46,395 nt of DNA from Extibacter muris. GTDB taxonomy: Bacteria > Bacillota > Clostridia > Lachnospirales > Lachnospiraceae. Of the stretch, positions 1 to 8,045 are shown one piece after another. The translations under genes were made by a program, and so were the position numbers. The notes below the pieces were generated by a model, which worked only from the letters and a program-made list of their open reading frames with translations, made no database searches and was not told where the DNA came from. The stretch covers positions 1-46,395 of the forward strand of contig NZ_SMMX01000022.1 in NCBI RefSeq assembly GCF_004345005.1, given 5' to 3'. Every line of letters begins with the position of its first letter. The stretch's first letter is position 1.

Positions 1-57
1 CACCTGATGGTCCAAGGAGAAAACGTCACACCAATGCCTGCTCATTATACAGCTTAA
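1..57 (+). CDS. C-terminal tail of an unidentified upstream gene (partial)
   Basis: The first 18 codons are open and end in TAA at 55-57, reading HLMVQGENVTPMPAHYTA. The gene would begin outside the window and precede the sugar-epimerase remnant. I do not recognise the tail and cannot name a family. A second frame is also open through the first 110 bases, so the assignment rests mainly on the stop lying about 60 bases ahead of the next ribosome binding site. Confidence 0.3.
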   Translation, partial: HLMVQGENVTPMPAHYTA

Positions 58-132
58 ACAATGAGAGGATTAAGTCCCAACTGGCTGTTGGGTACTGAAA
101 CCCTACACTTATATATTAGGAGGAGAAATGAT

Positions 133-339
133 ATGAACAAAATAGGTATTTTCATGAATTTTTGGGTAAAGGACTGGGGGCGGACCAAATAGCATACATA
201 AAAAAAGCATCCGGTCTCGGCTTCGAAAGTGTGGAGGAACCTCATCGACAATCCGTCAGAGGAGGCCATTGACAGGGAAGCGCAGTTTCTGCTGCAGTTT
301 GAGAAAGACATGATCAGAAAGCACTACGGTACAGCATAA
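133..339 (+). pseudogene. Remnant of a D-tagatose/D-allulose 3-epimerase family gene
   Basis: An ATG at 133 behind a good AGGAGGAG site opens a protein beginning MNKIGIFMNFWVKDW, the typical N-terminus of tagatose/psicose 3-epimerases. One G is missing in the G run at 176-180, so the frame hits TAG at 190; the family-like sequence (ADQIAYIKKASGLGFESVE) continues in the shifted frame to about 235. From about 240 to the TAA at 337-339 a different frame gives the family C-terminus (NPSEEAIDREAQFLLQFEK, compare the DE.RR..QF tail of intact enzymes). About 230 central codons, including all metal ligands, are gone. This is therefore a dead copy carrying both a frameshift and a large internal deletion, lying about 1.5 kb upstream of an intact family member. 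Confidence 0.75.
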
Positions 340-371
340 ATATTATTCAGGACCAGACAGGAGGAAAGGCG

Positions 372-1784
372 ATGCCGGTTTATTATTTGGCAGTGGATAT
401 CGGAGCGTCAAGCGGACGCCATATTCTTGGTAGCATAGAAGATGGAAAGATAGTTTTGGAAGAGATATACCGTTTCCAGAATGGAATGATAAAAAAAGAT
501 GGACGTCTCTGTTGGGACCACCGGAAATTGTTTGAACATATTAAGAATGGGATTAAAAAATGCAAAGAAATAGGCAAGATTCCCATCAGCATGGGAATAG
601 ACACATGGGGAGTGGACTATGTGCTTCTCGATGAAAATGACGAGGTGCTCGGCGACATGGTGGGCTATAGAGACAGTCGCACGGACGGCATGGACGAAGA
701 GGTATACAGGATCATTCCGGAGAAAGAGCTGTATGAAAGGACCGGAATTGAAAAGATGATGTTCAATACGATATTCCAGCTCATGTCAGAGAAGAAACAT
801 AGTCCCGGATATCTGGACCGGGCGAAAGCGCTGCTGTTTGTGCCGGATTACTTCCACTTTCTGCTGACCGGGGTGAAGGTGAACGAATATACGGAAGCGA
901 CCACTTCCCAGCTCGTCGATGCCCATGAGAGAAACTGGGATTATGAACTCATAGAAAAGCTTGGGTTTGAAAAAGAGCTGTTCCAGCGCATTGCGATGCC
1001 GGGGGAAAAGCTTGGGAAGCTGCGCCCGCATCTCGTGGAGGAATTTGGATTTGACATGGATATCGTTCTGCCCTGCACCCATGACACCGGGTCTGCGATT
1101 CTGGCAGTCCCGGCTAACGATGACGATTATGCCTTCATCAGCTCCGGAACATGGTCTCTGCTCGGGGTGGAGAGAGACACGCCGGACTGCACGGAACTGA
1201 GCCGTGCCAATGATTTTACGAATGAGGGAGGATATGACTCGAAAATCTGCTATCTGCGCAATATTATGGGCCTATGGATGATCCAGTCCGTAAGGCATAA
1301 TCTGGACGACAGGTACAGCTTCGCAGAGATATGCGACAGGGCGGCGGAAGCGGACAGCTTTCCGTCCAGAGTCGATGTGACAGACAACTGTTTTATGGCC
1401 CCCGACAATATGATTGAGGAGATAAAGAATTACTGCAGGAGGACAGGGCAGCAGGTGCCTGAGACGCTGGGTGAGACAGCTACCTGTGTGTATGCAAGTC
1501 TCGCGGAATGTTACGACAGGACGATCAAGGGGATCGAAGCGTCTACCGGCAGGACATACAGCAGAATACATATCGTCGGAGGGGGAGGCAATGCGGAATA
1601 CCTGAACAAGCTGACAGCCAGGGCGACAGGGAAAGAAGTCCATGTCGGTCCGACGGAAGGGACCGCTATCGGCAACATCGTGGCTCAGATGATCAGCCGC
1701 GGAGCATTTTCCGATAAGGAAGAGGCAAGGAACATGCTCCATAGGTCATTTGACATTAAAGTATATCACTATCCTGTACGGTGA
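372..1784 (+). CDS. rhaB: Rhamnulokinase (FGGY carbohydrate kinase)
   Basis: A 470-residue FGGY kinase, expected to phosphorylate L-rhamnulose to L-rhamnulose 1-phosphate in the cytoplasm. It shows the N-terminal nucleotide-binding DIGASSGR motif (residues 8-15), the rhamnulokinase-like GIDTWGVDY and YRDSRTDG segments, the catalytic Asp238 in PCTHDTGSA, and the C-terminal GGGGNAEYLNKL and PTEGTAIGN nucleotide-site motifs. The ATG at 372 follows an AGGAGG site by 8 bases. No rhamnose isomerase or rhamnulose-1-phosphate aldolase lies in the window, and the next gene is an allulose 3-epimerase, so the true substrate could be another ketose. The family call is secure; the substrate is inferred from closest resemblance. 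Confidence 0.85.
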   Translation: MPVYYLAVDIGASSGRHILGSIEDGKIVLEEIYRFQNGMIKKDGRLCWDHRKLFEHIKNGIKKCKEIGKIPISMGIDTWGVDYVLLDENDEVLGDMVGYRDSRTDGMDEEVYRIIPEKELYERTGIEKMMFNTIFQLMSEKKHSPGYLDRAKALLFVPDYFHFLLTGVKVNEYTEATTSQLVDAHERNWDYELIEKLGFEKELFQRIAMPGEKLGKLRPHLVEEFGFDMDIVLPCTHDTGSAILAVPANDDDYAFISSGTWSLLGVERDTPDCTELSRANDFTNEGGYDSKICYLRNIMGLWMIQSVRHNLDDRYSFAEICDRAAEADSFPSRVDVTDNCFMAPDNMIEEIKNYCRRTGQQVPETLGETATCVYASLAECYDRTIKGIEASTGRTYSRIHIVGGGGNAEYLNKLTARATGKEVHVGPTEGTAIGNIVAQMISRGAFSDKEEARNMLHRSFDIKVYHYPVR

Positions 1785-1832
1785 TACGGGAAGAACTGGC
1801 AATATAAAAATATCCTGAAGGAGGGAACGAAA

Positions 1833-2702
1833 ATGAAACATGGTATCTATTACGCATATTGGGAACAAGAGTGGGCGGCAGATTATAAACGCTATATCGA
1901 GAAGGTGGCGAAGCTTGGATTTGATATACTGGAAATTGGCGCCGCGCCGCTGCCGGATTACTCGCGGCAGGATGTTATGGATCTGAAGAAGTGCGCTGAT
2001 GACAACGGGATTATACTGACGGCAGGGTATGGCCCGACCGTCAACCACAATATAGGTTCTTCAGATGCGCAGATAAGGGAAGAGGCGCTTGAGTGGTATA
2101 AGAAGCTGTTTGAAGTGATGGCGGCCCTCGACATCCATCTCATAGGAGGAGCGCTCTACTCTTACTGGCCGGTAGATTTCGCCGCAGCCGATAAAGCGGA
2201 AGACTGGAAGCGGAGCGTGGAAGGCATCCGGAACCTGGCTCCGATAGCAGCCGGGTATAGTATCAATATGGGCATGGAAGTGCTGAACCGCTTTGAAAGC
2301 CATATCCTGAATACTTCAGAGGAAGGCGTAAAGTTCGTGGAAGAAGTCGGCATGGACAACGTAAAGGTCATGCTGGATACGTTCCATATGAATATCGAGG
2401 AATCCAGCATCGGAGATGCAATACGCCGTGCAGGAAAGCTCCTTGGGCACTTCCATACAGGCGAATGTAACCGGATGGTTCCCGGAAAAGGACGCATGCC
2501 GTGGCGTGAGATAGGGGATGCCCTCCGCGATATCAGATATGACGGGACGGTAGTCATGGAGCCTTTCGTACGCATGGGCGGCCAGGTCGGAGCCGATATC
2601 AAGGTGTGGAGAGATATCAGCCGGGGAGCAGATGAGGCGAGGCTGGATGAAGATGCCAGACGTGCGGTAGAATTTCAGAAGTACATGCTGGAATGGAATT
2701 AG
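1833..2702 (+). CDS. D-allulose (D-psicose) 3-epimerase
   Basis: A 289-residue TIM-barrel sugar epimerase that interconverts ketohexoses at C3 (D-fructose/D-allulose, also D-tagatose/D-sorbose in the family). The N-terminus MKHGIYYAYWEQEW and most of the chain match, from memory, the characterised Clostridium scindens enzyme closely. The four metal ligands of the family are present: Glu149 (GMEVLNRFE), Asp182 (MLDTFHMNIEE), His208 (GHFHTGECNR) and Glu243 (VVMEPFVRMGG); Glu149 and Glu243 are the catalytic acid/base pair. It follows the rhamnulokinase by 48 bases with a GGAGG site, so the two are probably co-transcribed. A strong promoter starts just after its stop, marking the end of the unit. 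Confidence 0.92.
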   Translation: MKHGIYYAYWEQEWAADYKRYIEKVAKLGFDILEIGAAPLPDYSRQDVMDLKKCADDNGIILTAGYGPTVNHNIGSSDAQIREEALEWYKKLFEVMAALDIHLIGGALYSYWPVDFAAADKAEDWKRSVEGIRNLAPIAAGYSINMGMEVLNRFESHILNTSEEGVKFVEEVGMDNVKVMLDTFHMNIEESSIGDAIRRAGKLLGHFHTGECNRMVPGKGRMPWREIGDALRDIRYDGTVVMEPFVRMGGQVGADIKVWRDISRGADEARLDEDARRAVEFQKYMLEWN

Positions 2703-2713
2703 TAGAATTTGGA

Positions 2714-2742
2714 TTGACAGAATATTGACAATGGTTTAATAT
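2714..2742 (+). promoter_or_regulatory. Sigma-A type promoter for the reductase-kinase unit
   Basis: TTGACA at 2714-2719 and TAATAT at 2737-2742 are separated by exactly 17 bases, an almost perfect vegetative promoter lying just after the epimerase gene and 115 bases ahead of the reductase start. It indicates that the aldo/keto reductase and the following FGGY kinase can be transcribed independently of rhaB and the epimerase. Confidence 0.7.
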
Positions 2743-2857
2743 ATAAATAGATTTTATAAAACTAGTTTACTTATCAGTGCGATCAAATAATCCGGGCGGA
2801 TACAGGATGGCATTATCCTGTCATCCGTCTGTCCGGCAGAGGATGAGGAGGATGCGT

Positions 2858-3871
2858 ATGGAGAGTGTGAATCCGGCGGCAGTTCCACAGAGAAGGCTGA
2901 GCAACGGGATGGTCATCCCCGGTATCGGCATGGGGACATTTGGCAATGACAGATATACGCCGGAGGAGGTGGCCGATGCGGTATACGGAGCGATAAAAGC
3001 CGGATACCGCCTTTTAGACTGTGCGGCAGCTTATGGCAATGAGAGAGATATCGGCCGGGTGCTGTCCCGCACATTCGAGGAAGGGATCGTCAGGCGGCAG
3101 GAGCTGACAGTAATGACAAAGCTTTGGAATGACATGCACGGACAGGGGGATGTACTTGTCGCATGTGCCAAGAGCCTCCGGGATCTTGGCCTTGATTATG
3201 TAGACGTGTATATGGTGCACTGGCCATTCCCGAACTACCATGCTCCGGGTGCCAGGCTTAAAGGCAGGAATCCGGATGCGGTCCCGTTTTCGGCGGAGGA
3301 GTATCTGTCGGTGTGGAGGCAGATGGAACATCTGGTTGACATGGGGATTGTCAGAAGTCTTGGCATGTCTAATATGACGATCACCAAGCTCGAGCAGGTG
3401 CTGCCACTGTGCAGGATCAAGCCTGTCGTCCTGGAGGTGGAGATCAATCCTACCTTCCAGCAGCCGAAGCTTTTTGAATACTGCATCAGGCATGATATCC
3501 TGCCGGTTGCTTTCAGCCCGATGGGATCGCCGTGCCGGCCGGAGCGTGATACGGAAGAAGGAGATGTGGTTACATTCGAGATGGAGGAACTTCAGGAGAT
3601 CGCACGGGCACACCACTGCCATCCCGCCGAGATATGTGTGAAATGGGCGGTGCAGAGGGGACATGTACCCATTCCTTTTTCGGTTTATCCGGAAGAATAT
3701 ACGGGCAACTTAAGATGTACGACAGAAGATTTTCTTACAGATGCCGAGATGGAGATGCTGCAGAAAGCGGACAGGAACGCCCGTCTTATCAAAGGAAAAG
3801 TATTCCTCTGGGAAGGTGCCGAAAGCTGGAGGGACATCTGGGACGGCGAGGACGAGTCGAATAAGCTTTGA
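2858..3871 (+). CDS. Aldo/keto reductase
   Basis: A 337-residue NAD(P)H-dependent aldo/keto reductase with the complete catalytic tetrad: Asp54 and Tyr59 (LLDCAAAYGNE), Lys88 (VMTKLW) and His121 (YMVHWP). The start at 2858 is chosen because AGGAGG at 2846-2851 sits 6 bases before it; an upstream in-frame ATG at 2777 lacks such a site. A basal NADPH-site segment near residues 260-285 (VPIPFS...) is present. Lying between the allulose epimerase and a FGGY kinase, it may interconvert a ketose and its polyol (for example allulose/allitol or tagatose/galactitol). That role is inferred from context only. Confidence 0.85.
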   Translation: MESVNPAAVPQRRLSNGMVIPGIGMGTFGNDRYTPEEVADAVYGAIKAGYRLLDCAAAYGNERDIGRVLSRTFEEGIVRRQELTVMTKLWNDMHGQGDVLVACAKSLRDLGLDYVDVYMVHWPFPNYHAPGARLKGRNPDAVPFSAEEYLSVWRQMEHLVDMGIVRSLGMSNMTITKLEQVLPLCRIKPVVLEVEINPTFQQPKLFEYCIRHDILPVAFSPMGSPCRPERDTEEGDVVTFEMEELQEIARAHHCHPAEICVKWAVQRGHVPIPFSVYPEEYTGNLRCTTEDFLTDAEMEMLQKADRNARLIKGKVFLWEGAESWRDIWDGEDESNKL

Positions 3872-3924
3872 AAGATAGCTGCTATTGCAGAACAATTAGG
3901 AAATGATGATTAGGAGGAGATACA

Positions 3925-5466
3925 ATGGAATATTTATTGGGAACGGACATTGGAACATCGGGGACTAAGACGATTCTTATGGATACGAAGGGCAGGCTGA
4001 TCGCACAGGACCTGGAAGAATATGACGTGCTTACGCCGAAGCCGCTCTGGGCAGAGCAGTGGCCGGACGTCTGGTATGAGGCTTCCAAAGAATCTATCCG
4101 CAAGACCGTTGAAAAAGCGGTGAAGGAATCTGGTGTCAAAAAGGAGGAGATCAAGGGTATTGCCATCAGCGGATTGTATGGCGGCTCCGGCATCCCCCTC
4201 GACGAGGAGATGAAGCCAGTAAGACCTTGCATGATATGGATGGACAGACGTGCCCAGAAGGAGACGCAGTGGGCGCTTGACCATATCGGCGAGGAAAAGC
4301 TGCTCCAGATCACGCATAACGGTGCAGATCCTTATTATGGATATACGAAGATCCTCTGGATGAAGAATAACGAGCCTGAGAACTGGGCCCGGACCAGATT
4401 GTTCCTCCCTCCGAATGATTATGTGATATACAAGCTGACCGGGGAAGTTGCCATCGATTATTCTTCCGCGGGCAATATCGGCGGTATCTTCGATATGAAC
4501 GACCGCGTATGGTCCGAAGAACTGCTGGATGCCATGGATATCCCGCTGTCTATGATGCCTCAGCGGATAGTAGAATCTACGGATATCGTCGGCGGCCTCA
4601 AAAAGGAGATGGCCCAAGAGATTGGCCTGTGGGAAGGGCTTCCCGTCATAGCGGGAGGAATCGACTGCGGCGCTGCCAACATCGGGCTCGGCGTATTTGA
4701 AGCAGGCGTGTACGCGGCGGCCATAGGGACGTCCATGTGCGCGGCGCTCATCTCCGACCGGCCGGTAAAAGGGAAAGGGCTTATCATATGGCCGTACCTG
4801 TATGATGCGAAGAATCTCTCCTACTATTTTGCCGGGGGCAACACCGCAGGCGCCATTATCAAATGGTTCCGGAATACGCTCTGCCAGTGGGAGGTTGAGA
4901 ACCAGAAGAACGGCGGACCAAGCGTATACGATGTGCTGAACGCTCAGGCGGAAGAGATCCCGGCTGGCAGCGAAGGCCTGGTCGTTCTTCCATACTTCAT
5001 GGGCGAGAGAAGCCCGGTGTGGGATTCTGATGCGAAGGGGACGATAGTAGGCCTGTCCCTCACGCATACGAAGGGGCATATCTACCGCGCCTTCCTGGAG
5101 GCGGTTGCATATTGCCTGCGCGATGCCATGGAAGCGACGGGAGAGGATCTGGGAGAATATATCCTTATCGCGGGAGGCGTCACGAAGTCCAAAGTATGGC
5201 GTCAGATATTCGCCGATGTGACAGGCTATCCGGTCGTCTGCCCTATCTATGATGTAGAAGCCAACATGGGAGATGTTATGCTGGCAGGAATCGGGACAGG
5301 AATTCTTACATATGAAGAGGTGAAGAAGTGGCAGGTCCTGGATAAGAAGATTATGCCGGATGAGGAAAACCACAAGAAATATAACGAGTATTTCAGGCTA
5401 TATAAAAATATCTACAGTCATCTGAAAGAAGACATGAAAGCGCTTACCAAAGCACAGGAGCTGTAG
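3925..5466 (+). CDS. FGGY-family carbohydrate kinase (xylulokinase-like)
   Basis: A 513-residue FGGY kinase. It has the N-terminal phosphate-binding GTDIGTSGTKT motif (residues 6-16), the substrate-side WAEQWPDVWY and WMDRRA motifs, the catalytic Asp247 in AGGIDCGAANIG, the FGGY signature region MGERSPVWDSDAKG, and the C-terminal IAGGVTKS nucleotide-site motif. The ATG follows an AGGAGG site by 6 bases. It is transcribed with the aldo/keto reductase and closed by a strong terminator. The substrate is unknown; a ketose or polyol formed by the neighbouring epimerase/reductase pair is the best guess. Confidence 0.88.
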   Translation: MEYLLGTDIGTSGTKTILMDTKGRLIAQDLEEYDVLTPKPLWAEQWPDVWYEASKESIRKTVEKAVKESGVKKEEIKGIAISGLYGGSGIPLDEEMKPVRPCMIWMDRRAQKETQWALDHIGEEKLLQITHNGADPYYGYTKILWMKNNEPENWARTRLFLPPNDYVIYKLTGEVAIDYSSAGNIGGIFDMNDRVWSEELLDAMDIPLSMMPQRIVESTDIVGGLKKEMAQEIGLWEGLPVIAGGIDCGAANIGLGVFEAGVYAAAIGTSMCAALISDRPVKGKGLIIWPYLYDAKNLSYYFAGGNTAGAIIKWFRNTLCQWEVENQKNGGPSVYDVLNAQAEEIPAGSEGLVVLPYFMGERSPVWDSDAKGTIVGLSLTHTKGHIYRAFLEAVAYCLRDAMEATGEDLGEYILIAGGVTKSKVWRQIFADVTGYPVVCPIYDVEANMGDVMLAGIGTGILTYEEVKKWQVLDKKIMPDEENHKKYNEYFRLYKNIYSHLKEDMKALTKAQEL

Positions 5467-5484
5467 GCTGATATGAAGGGCAGG

Positions 5485-5534
5485 AGGCCGTCTCCCGTGG
5501 GAAGGGAGACGGCCTTCTGCTTTCTGCTTGTCTT
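5485..5534 (+). terminator. Rho-independent terminator
   Basis: A perfect 12-bp stem (5485-5496 paired with 5504-5515, AGGCCGTCTCCC/GGGAGACGGCCT) with a 7-base loop is followed by a T-rich tail. It ends the reductase-kinase unit 19 bases after its stop. Confidence 0.85.
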
Positions 5535-5583
5535 AAAATCCATATCAAAACAAAAAAACAACATAAAACCACACGTGTTTTAG

Positions 5584-5612
5584 TTGAATTACATGGAATT
5601 GTGTGATAGTAT
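5584..5612 (+). promoter_or_regulatory. Promoter of the DeoR/aldolase operon
   Basis: TTGAAT (5584-5589) and TAGTAT (5607-5612) are 17 bases apart, about 63 bases before the first gene. A short palindrome ACACGTGT at 5571-5578 and a run of AAACAA-type repeats lie just upstream and could include the operator of the DeoR-type regulator encoded second in the operon; no operator can be proven from one site. Confidence 0.6.
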
Positions 5613-5674
5613 CAACTTAGAAACAACGAAAAACAAAGACAATCCAACCATGTCAGAATAAGGAGGATATGTAC

Positions 5675-6361
5675 ATGCAGAGCGAACTTGATATCAAGAA
5701 AGAGATGTGCGAGATAGGGAAAAGGGTATACAACCGTGGAATGGTTGCCGCAAATGACGGCAACTTTTCGGTCAGATTAAATGACGACGAATTCTTATGT
5801 ACCCCGACGGGAGTCAGCAAAGGCTTTATGACGCCGGAATACATATGCAAAGTTGACGCCAAAGGAAATGTAATAGAAGCAAATGAAGGATTCAAGCCAT
5901 CTTCTGAGATAAAGATGCATATGCGCGTGTATAAGGAGAGAGAAGATGTCAGATCGGTGGTGCACGCACATCCCATGTATGCGACTACATTTGCCGTATC
6001 AGGCATGGCCCTGACACAGCCCATCATGCCTGAGGCGGTCATAGCACTTGGCACGGTCCCTCTCGCAAGATACGGGACGCCGTCCACCGAAGAGATACCG
6101 GATGCGATTTCAGAGTACCTTCCATATTATGACGCGGTTCTTCTTGAAAACCACGGTGCGCTCACATATGGAGACTCGCTCCTTGGCGCCTATCATAAGA
6201 TGGAATCGCTGGAATTCTACGCCAGGCTGTTATACCAGGCCATGCAGGTGGGAGGGCCGCAGGTGCTCGATGAAGAGCAGGTCAAGCGGCTCTACGGCAT
6301 GAGAAAGCAGTACGGGCTTACAGGAAGGCATCCTGCTGACATGGACAAGGCAGAGAAGTAG
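5675..6361 (+). CDS. Class II aldolase (L-fuculose-phosphate aldolase-like)
   Basis: A 228-residue zinc-dependent aldolase of the FucA/AraD fold. The zinc and catalytic residues are visible: Glu78 (PSSEIKMH), His97 and His99 (VVHAHP) and His160 (LENHGAL). Such enzymes cleave a ketose 1-phosphate into dihydroxyacetone phosphate and an aldehyde. The start at 5675 is preferred over the in-frame ATG at 5669 because AGGAGG (5661-5666) is 8 bases from 5675 but only 2 from 5669. It is the first gene of an operon that also encodes a second, structurally unrelated aldolase. The substrate cannot be read from sequence. Confidence 0.86.
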   Translation: MQSELDIKKEMCEIGKRVYNRGMVAANDGNFSVRLNDDEFLCTPTGVSKGFMTPEYICKVDAKGNVIEANEGFKPSSEIKMHMRVYKEREDVRSVVHAHPMYATTFAVSGMALTQPIMPEAVIALGTVPLARYGTPSTEEIPDAISEYLPYYDAVLLENHGALTYGDSLLGAYHKMESLEFYARLLYQAMQVGGPQVLDEEQVKRLYGMRKQYGLTGRHPADMDKAEK

Positions 6362-6385
6362 GACACAGGATTCGGAGGTGTTAGA

Positions 6386-7183
6386 ATGCTTGCAATAGAA
6401 AGACGCAATGACATACTGGAACGTCTGCAGAAGGAAAAAAGAGTCGTCGTCAGTGAGCTGAGCCAGGCGTACCAGGTGTCTGAAGAGACGATACGCAGGG
6501 ACCTGGAGAAGCTGGAAAATGACGGGCTCGTCATAAAGAGTTACGGAGGTGCGGTGCTGAACGAGCATAGCATCTTCGATCTGCCCTTCAATATAAGGAA
6601 GAATCAGAAGATTGTTGAAAAGCAGAAGATGGCAGACCTGATTGTGGGGATGGTCCGGGACGGGGAAGCCATCATGCTGGACGCCAGTTCCACAGATGTG
6701 TACATAGCCAAAGCGCTCAAAGAAAAGAAGAAGCTCACCGTTATTACGAATTCCGTTGAGATCATCGTGGAACTGTTTGACATGCCCGAGTGGAGCGTAA
6801 TCTCCACCGGCGGCGTATCCAGGGAGAAGTCGTTTGCCCTTGTCGGCCCGCACACCGACCGCATGATCCAGTCTTACCATGTGGACAAAGCAATCATCTC
6901 CTGCAAAGGGCTCAGCCTGGAGGCAGGCATCACAGATTCGGATGAGCAGGACGCGAACAGTAAGATGATGATGCTGGGAGCGGCAAAGGAGAGGATACTC
7001 GTGGCAGACAGCTCCAAGTTTGGAGAGATTGCTTTTACAAAAGTTGCCGAGTGGACTGACCTGACGAAGATCGTGACGGACAGGAAGCCGGGAGGACAAT
7101 GGCTTCAGGAGTTTGAAAAGAACAGAATCGAATGTATCTATCCGGGAAAAGAGAAAGAGTCAAAGGAAAAGGAGAAAAAATAA
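6386..7183 (+). CDS. DeoR/GlpR-family transcriptional regulator
   Basis: A 265-residue regulator. Residues 1-57 form the DeoR helix-turn-helix (ERRNDILERLQ...VVVSELSQAYQVSEETIRRDL) and residues about 75-235 the sugar-phosphate sensing DeoRC domain (VITNSVEIIVEL, DKAIISCKGLS, DANSKMMM). Members usually repress their own catabolic operon until a phosphorylated intermediate binds. It is the second gene of the operon, its stop overlaps the next start (TAATG), and it probably acts at the promoter near 5584-5612. Confidence 0.92.
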   Translation: MLAIERRNDILERLQKEKRVVVSELSQAYQVSEETIRRDLEKLENDGLVIKSYGGAVLNEHSIFDLPFNIRKNQKIVEKQKMADLIVGMVRDGEAIMLDASSTDVYIAKALKEKKKLTVITNSVEIIVELFDMPEWSVISTGGVSREKSFALVGPHTDRMIQSYHVDKAIISCKGLSLEAGITDSDEQDANSKMMMLGAAKERILVADSSKFGEIAFTKVAEWTDLTKIVTDRKPGGQWLQEFEKNRIECIYPGKEKESKEKEKK

Positions 7184-8034
7184 TGCCATTAGTAACATCA
7201 GAACAAATGTTGTTGGATGCCCAGAAGGGCGGATATGCCGTAGGCGCGTTTAATGTAGAGAATATGGAGATGGTCAAGGCCGTCATAGGAGCGGCGGAGG
7301 AGGTCAAGGCACCGGTCATGCTGCAGACGACGCCGTCCACAGTAAAATATGGTTCGCTCGATACCTATTATGGAATGGTCGCGGCGGAAGCAGGCAAGGC
7401 GTCTGTTCCCGTATGCCTCCACCTGGATCACGGCAGCAGCTTTGAGCTTGCGGTACAGGCTATGAAAGCAGGCTATACCTCTGTCATGATTGACGGTTCC
7501 CATGAAGCATTTGAAGAGAACATTGCACTCACAAAGAAGGTGGCTGATGTCGCTAAGGCCTTTGGCATCCCTGTCGAGGCAGAGCTTGGCAAGGTGGGCG
7601 GAAAAGAAGATGACCTTGAGGCTGACGCGGATACGAATACCGACCCTGCGGAGGCGAAAGAATTTGCCGAACGGACAGGGGTCTCCTCTCTTGCAATCGC
7701 CATCGGGACAGCCCACGGATTCTATGCGGGTACGCCGGTACTGGATAAGGAGCGGGTGAGCCAGATTAAGGAAGTCGTACCGGTGCCGCTTGTACTCCAT
7801 GGCGCGTCAGGCCTTAGTGATGAAGATGTGAGGGAATGTGTCAGCAGAGGAATGTGCAAAGTAAACTTTGCGACGGAGCTGCGTGTCGCATATACGGACG
7901 CGTGCAAGAAGCTTCTGGAAGAGAAGCCGGAGACATTTGACCCGAAGAAGCTTGGGAATGTCGGTATGGAAGCTGTGAAAGAGCTTGTCAAGGGCCACAT
8001 GAAAGTATGCGGATGTGACGGCAAGGCATATTAG
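7183..8034 (+). CDS. Class II fructose/tagatose-bisphosphate aldolase (GatY/KbaY-like)
   Basis: A 283-residue class II aldolase with the zinc-ligand motifs LHLDHGSS (about residues 79-86), EAELGKVGG, GTAHGFY and VLHGASGLSDEDV, plus the GatY/FBA-type KVNFATELR. It splits a ketose 1,6-bisphosphate into dihydroxyacetone phosphate and glyceraldehyde 3-phosphate. The start at 7183 overlaps the regulator stop by one base and has a GGAG site 8 bases upstream; an in-frame codon at 7132 lies inside the regulator and is not convincing. The GatD-like dehydrogenase and PfkB-type kinase downstream favour tagatose 1,6-bisphosphate as substrate. Confidence 0.88.
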   Translation: MPLVTSEQMLLDAQKGGYAVGAFNVENMEMVKAVIGAAEEVKAPVMLQTTPSTVKYGSLDTYYGMVAAEAGKASVPVCLHLDHGSSFELAVQAMKAGYTSVMIDGSHEAFEENIALTKKVADVAKAFGIPVEAELGKVGGKEDDLEADADTNTDPAEAKEFAERTGVSSLAIAIGTAHGFYAGTPVLDKERVSQIKEVVPVPLVLHGASGLSDEDVRECVSRGMCKVNFATELRVAYTDACKKLLEEKPETFDPKKLGNVGMEAVKELVKGHMKVCGCDGKAY

Positions 8035-8045
8035 AAGCAGAAAGA

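Noticed and set aside
2725-2730. Second TTGACA inside the spacer of the promoter at 2714-2742
   Set aside because: It is only 6 bases from the -10 box; the upstream copy has the correct 17-base spacing.
3934-5373. Long minus-strand open frame (479 codons) opposite the second FGGY kinase
   Set aside because: Shadow of a well-supported kinase; no ribosome binding site and no protein family features.
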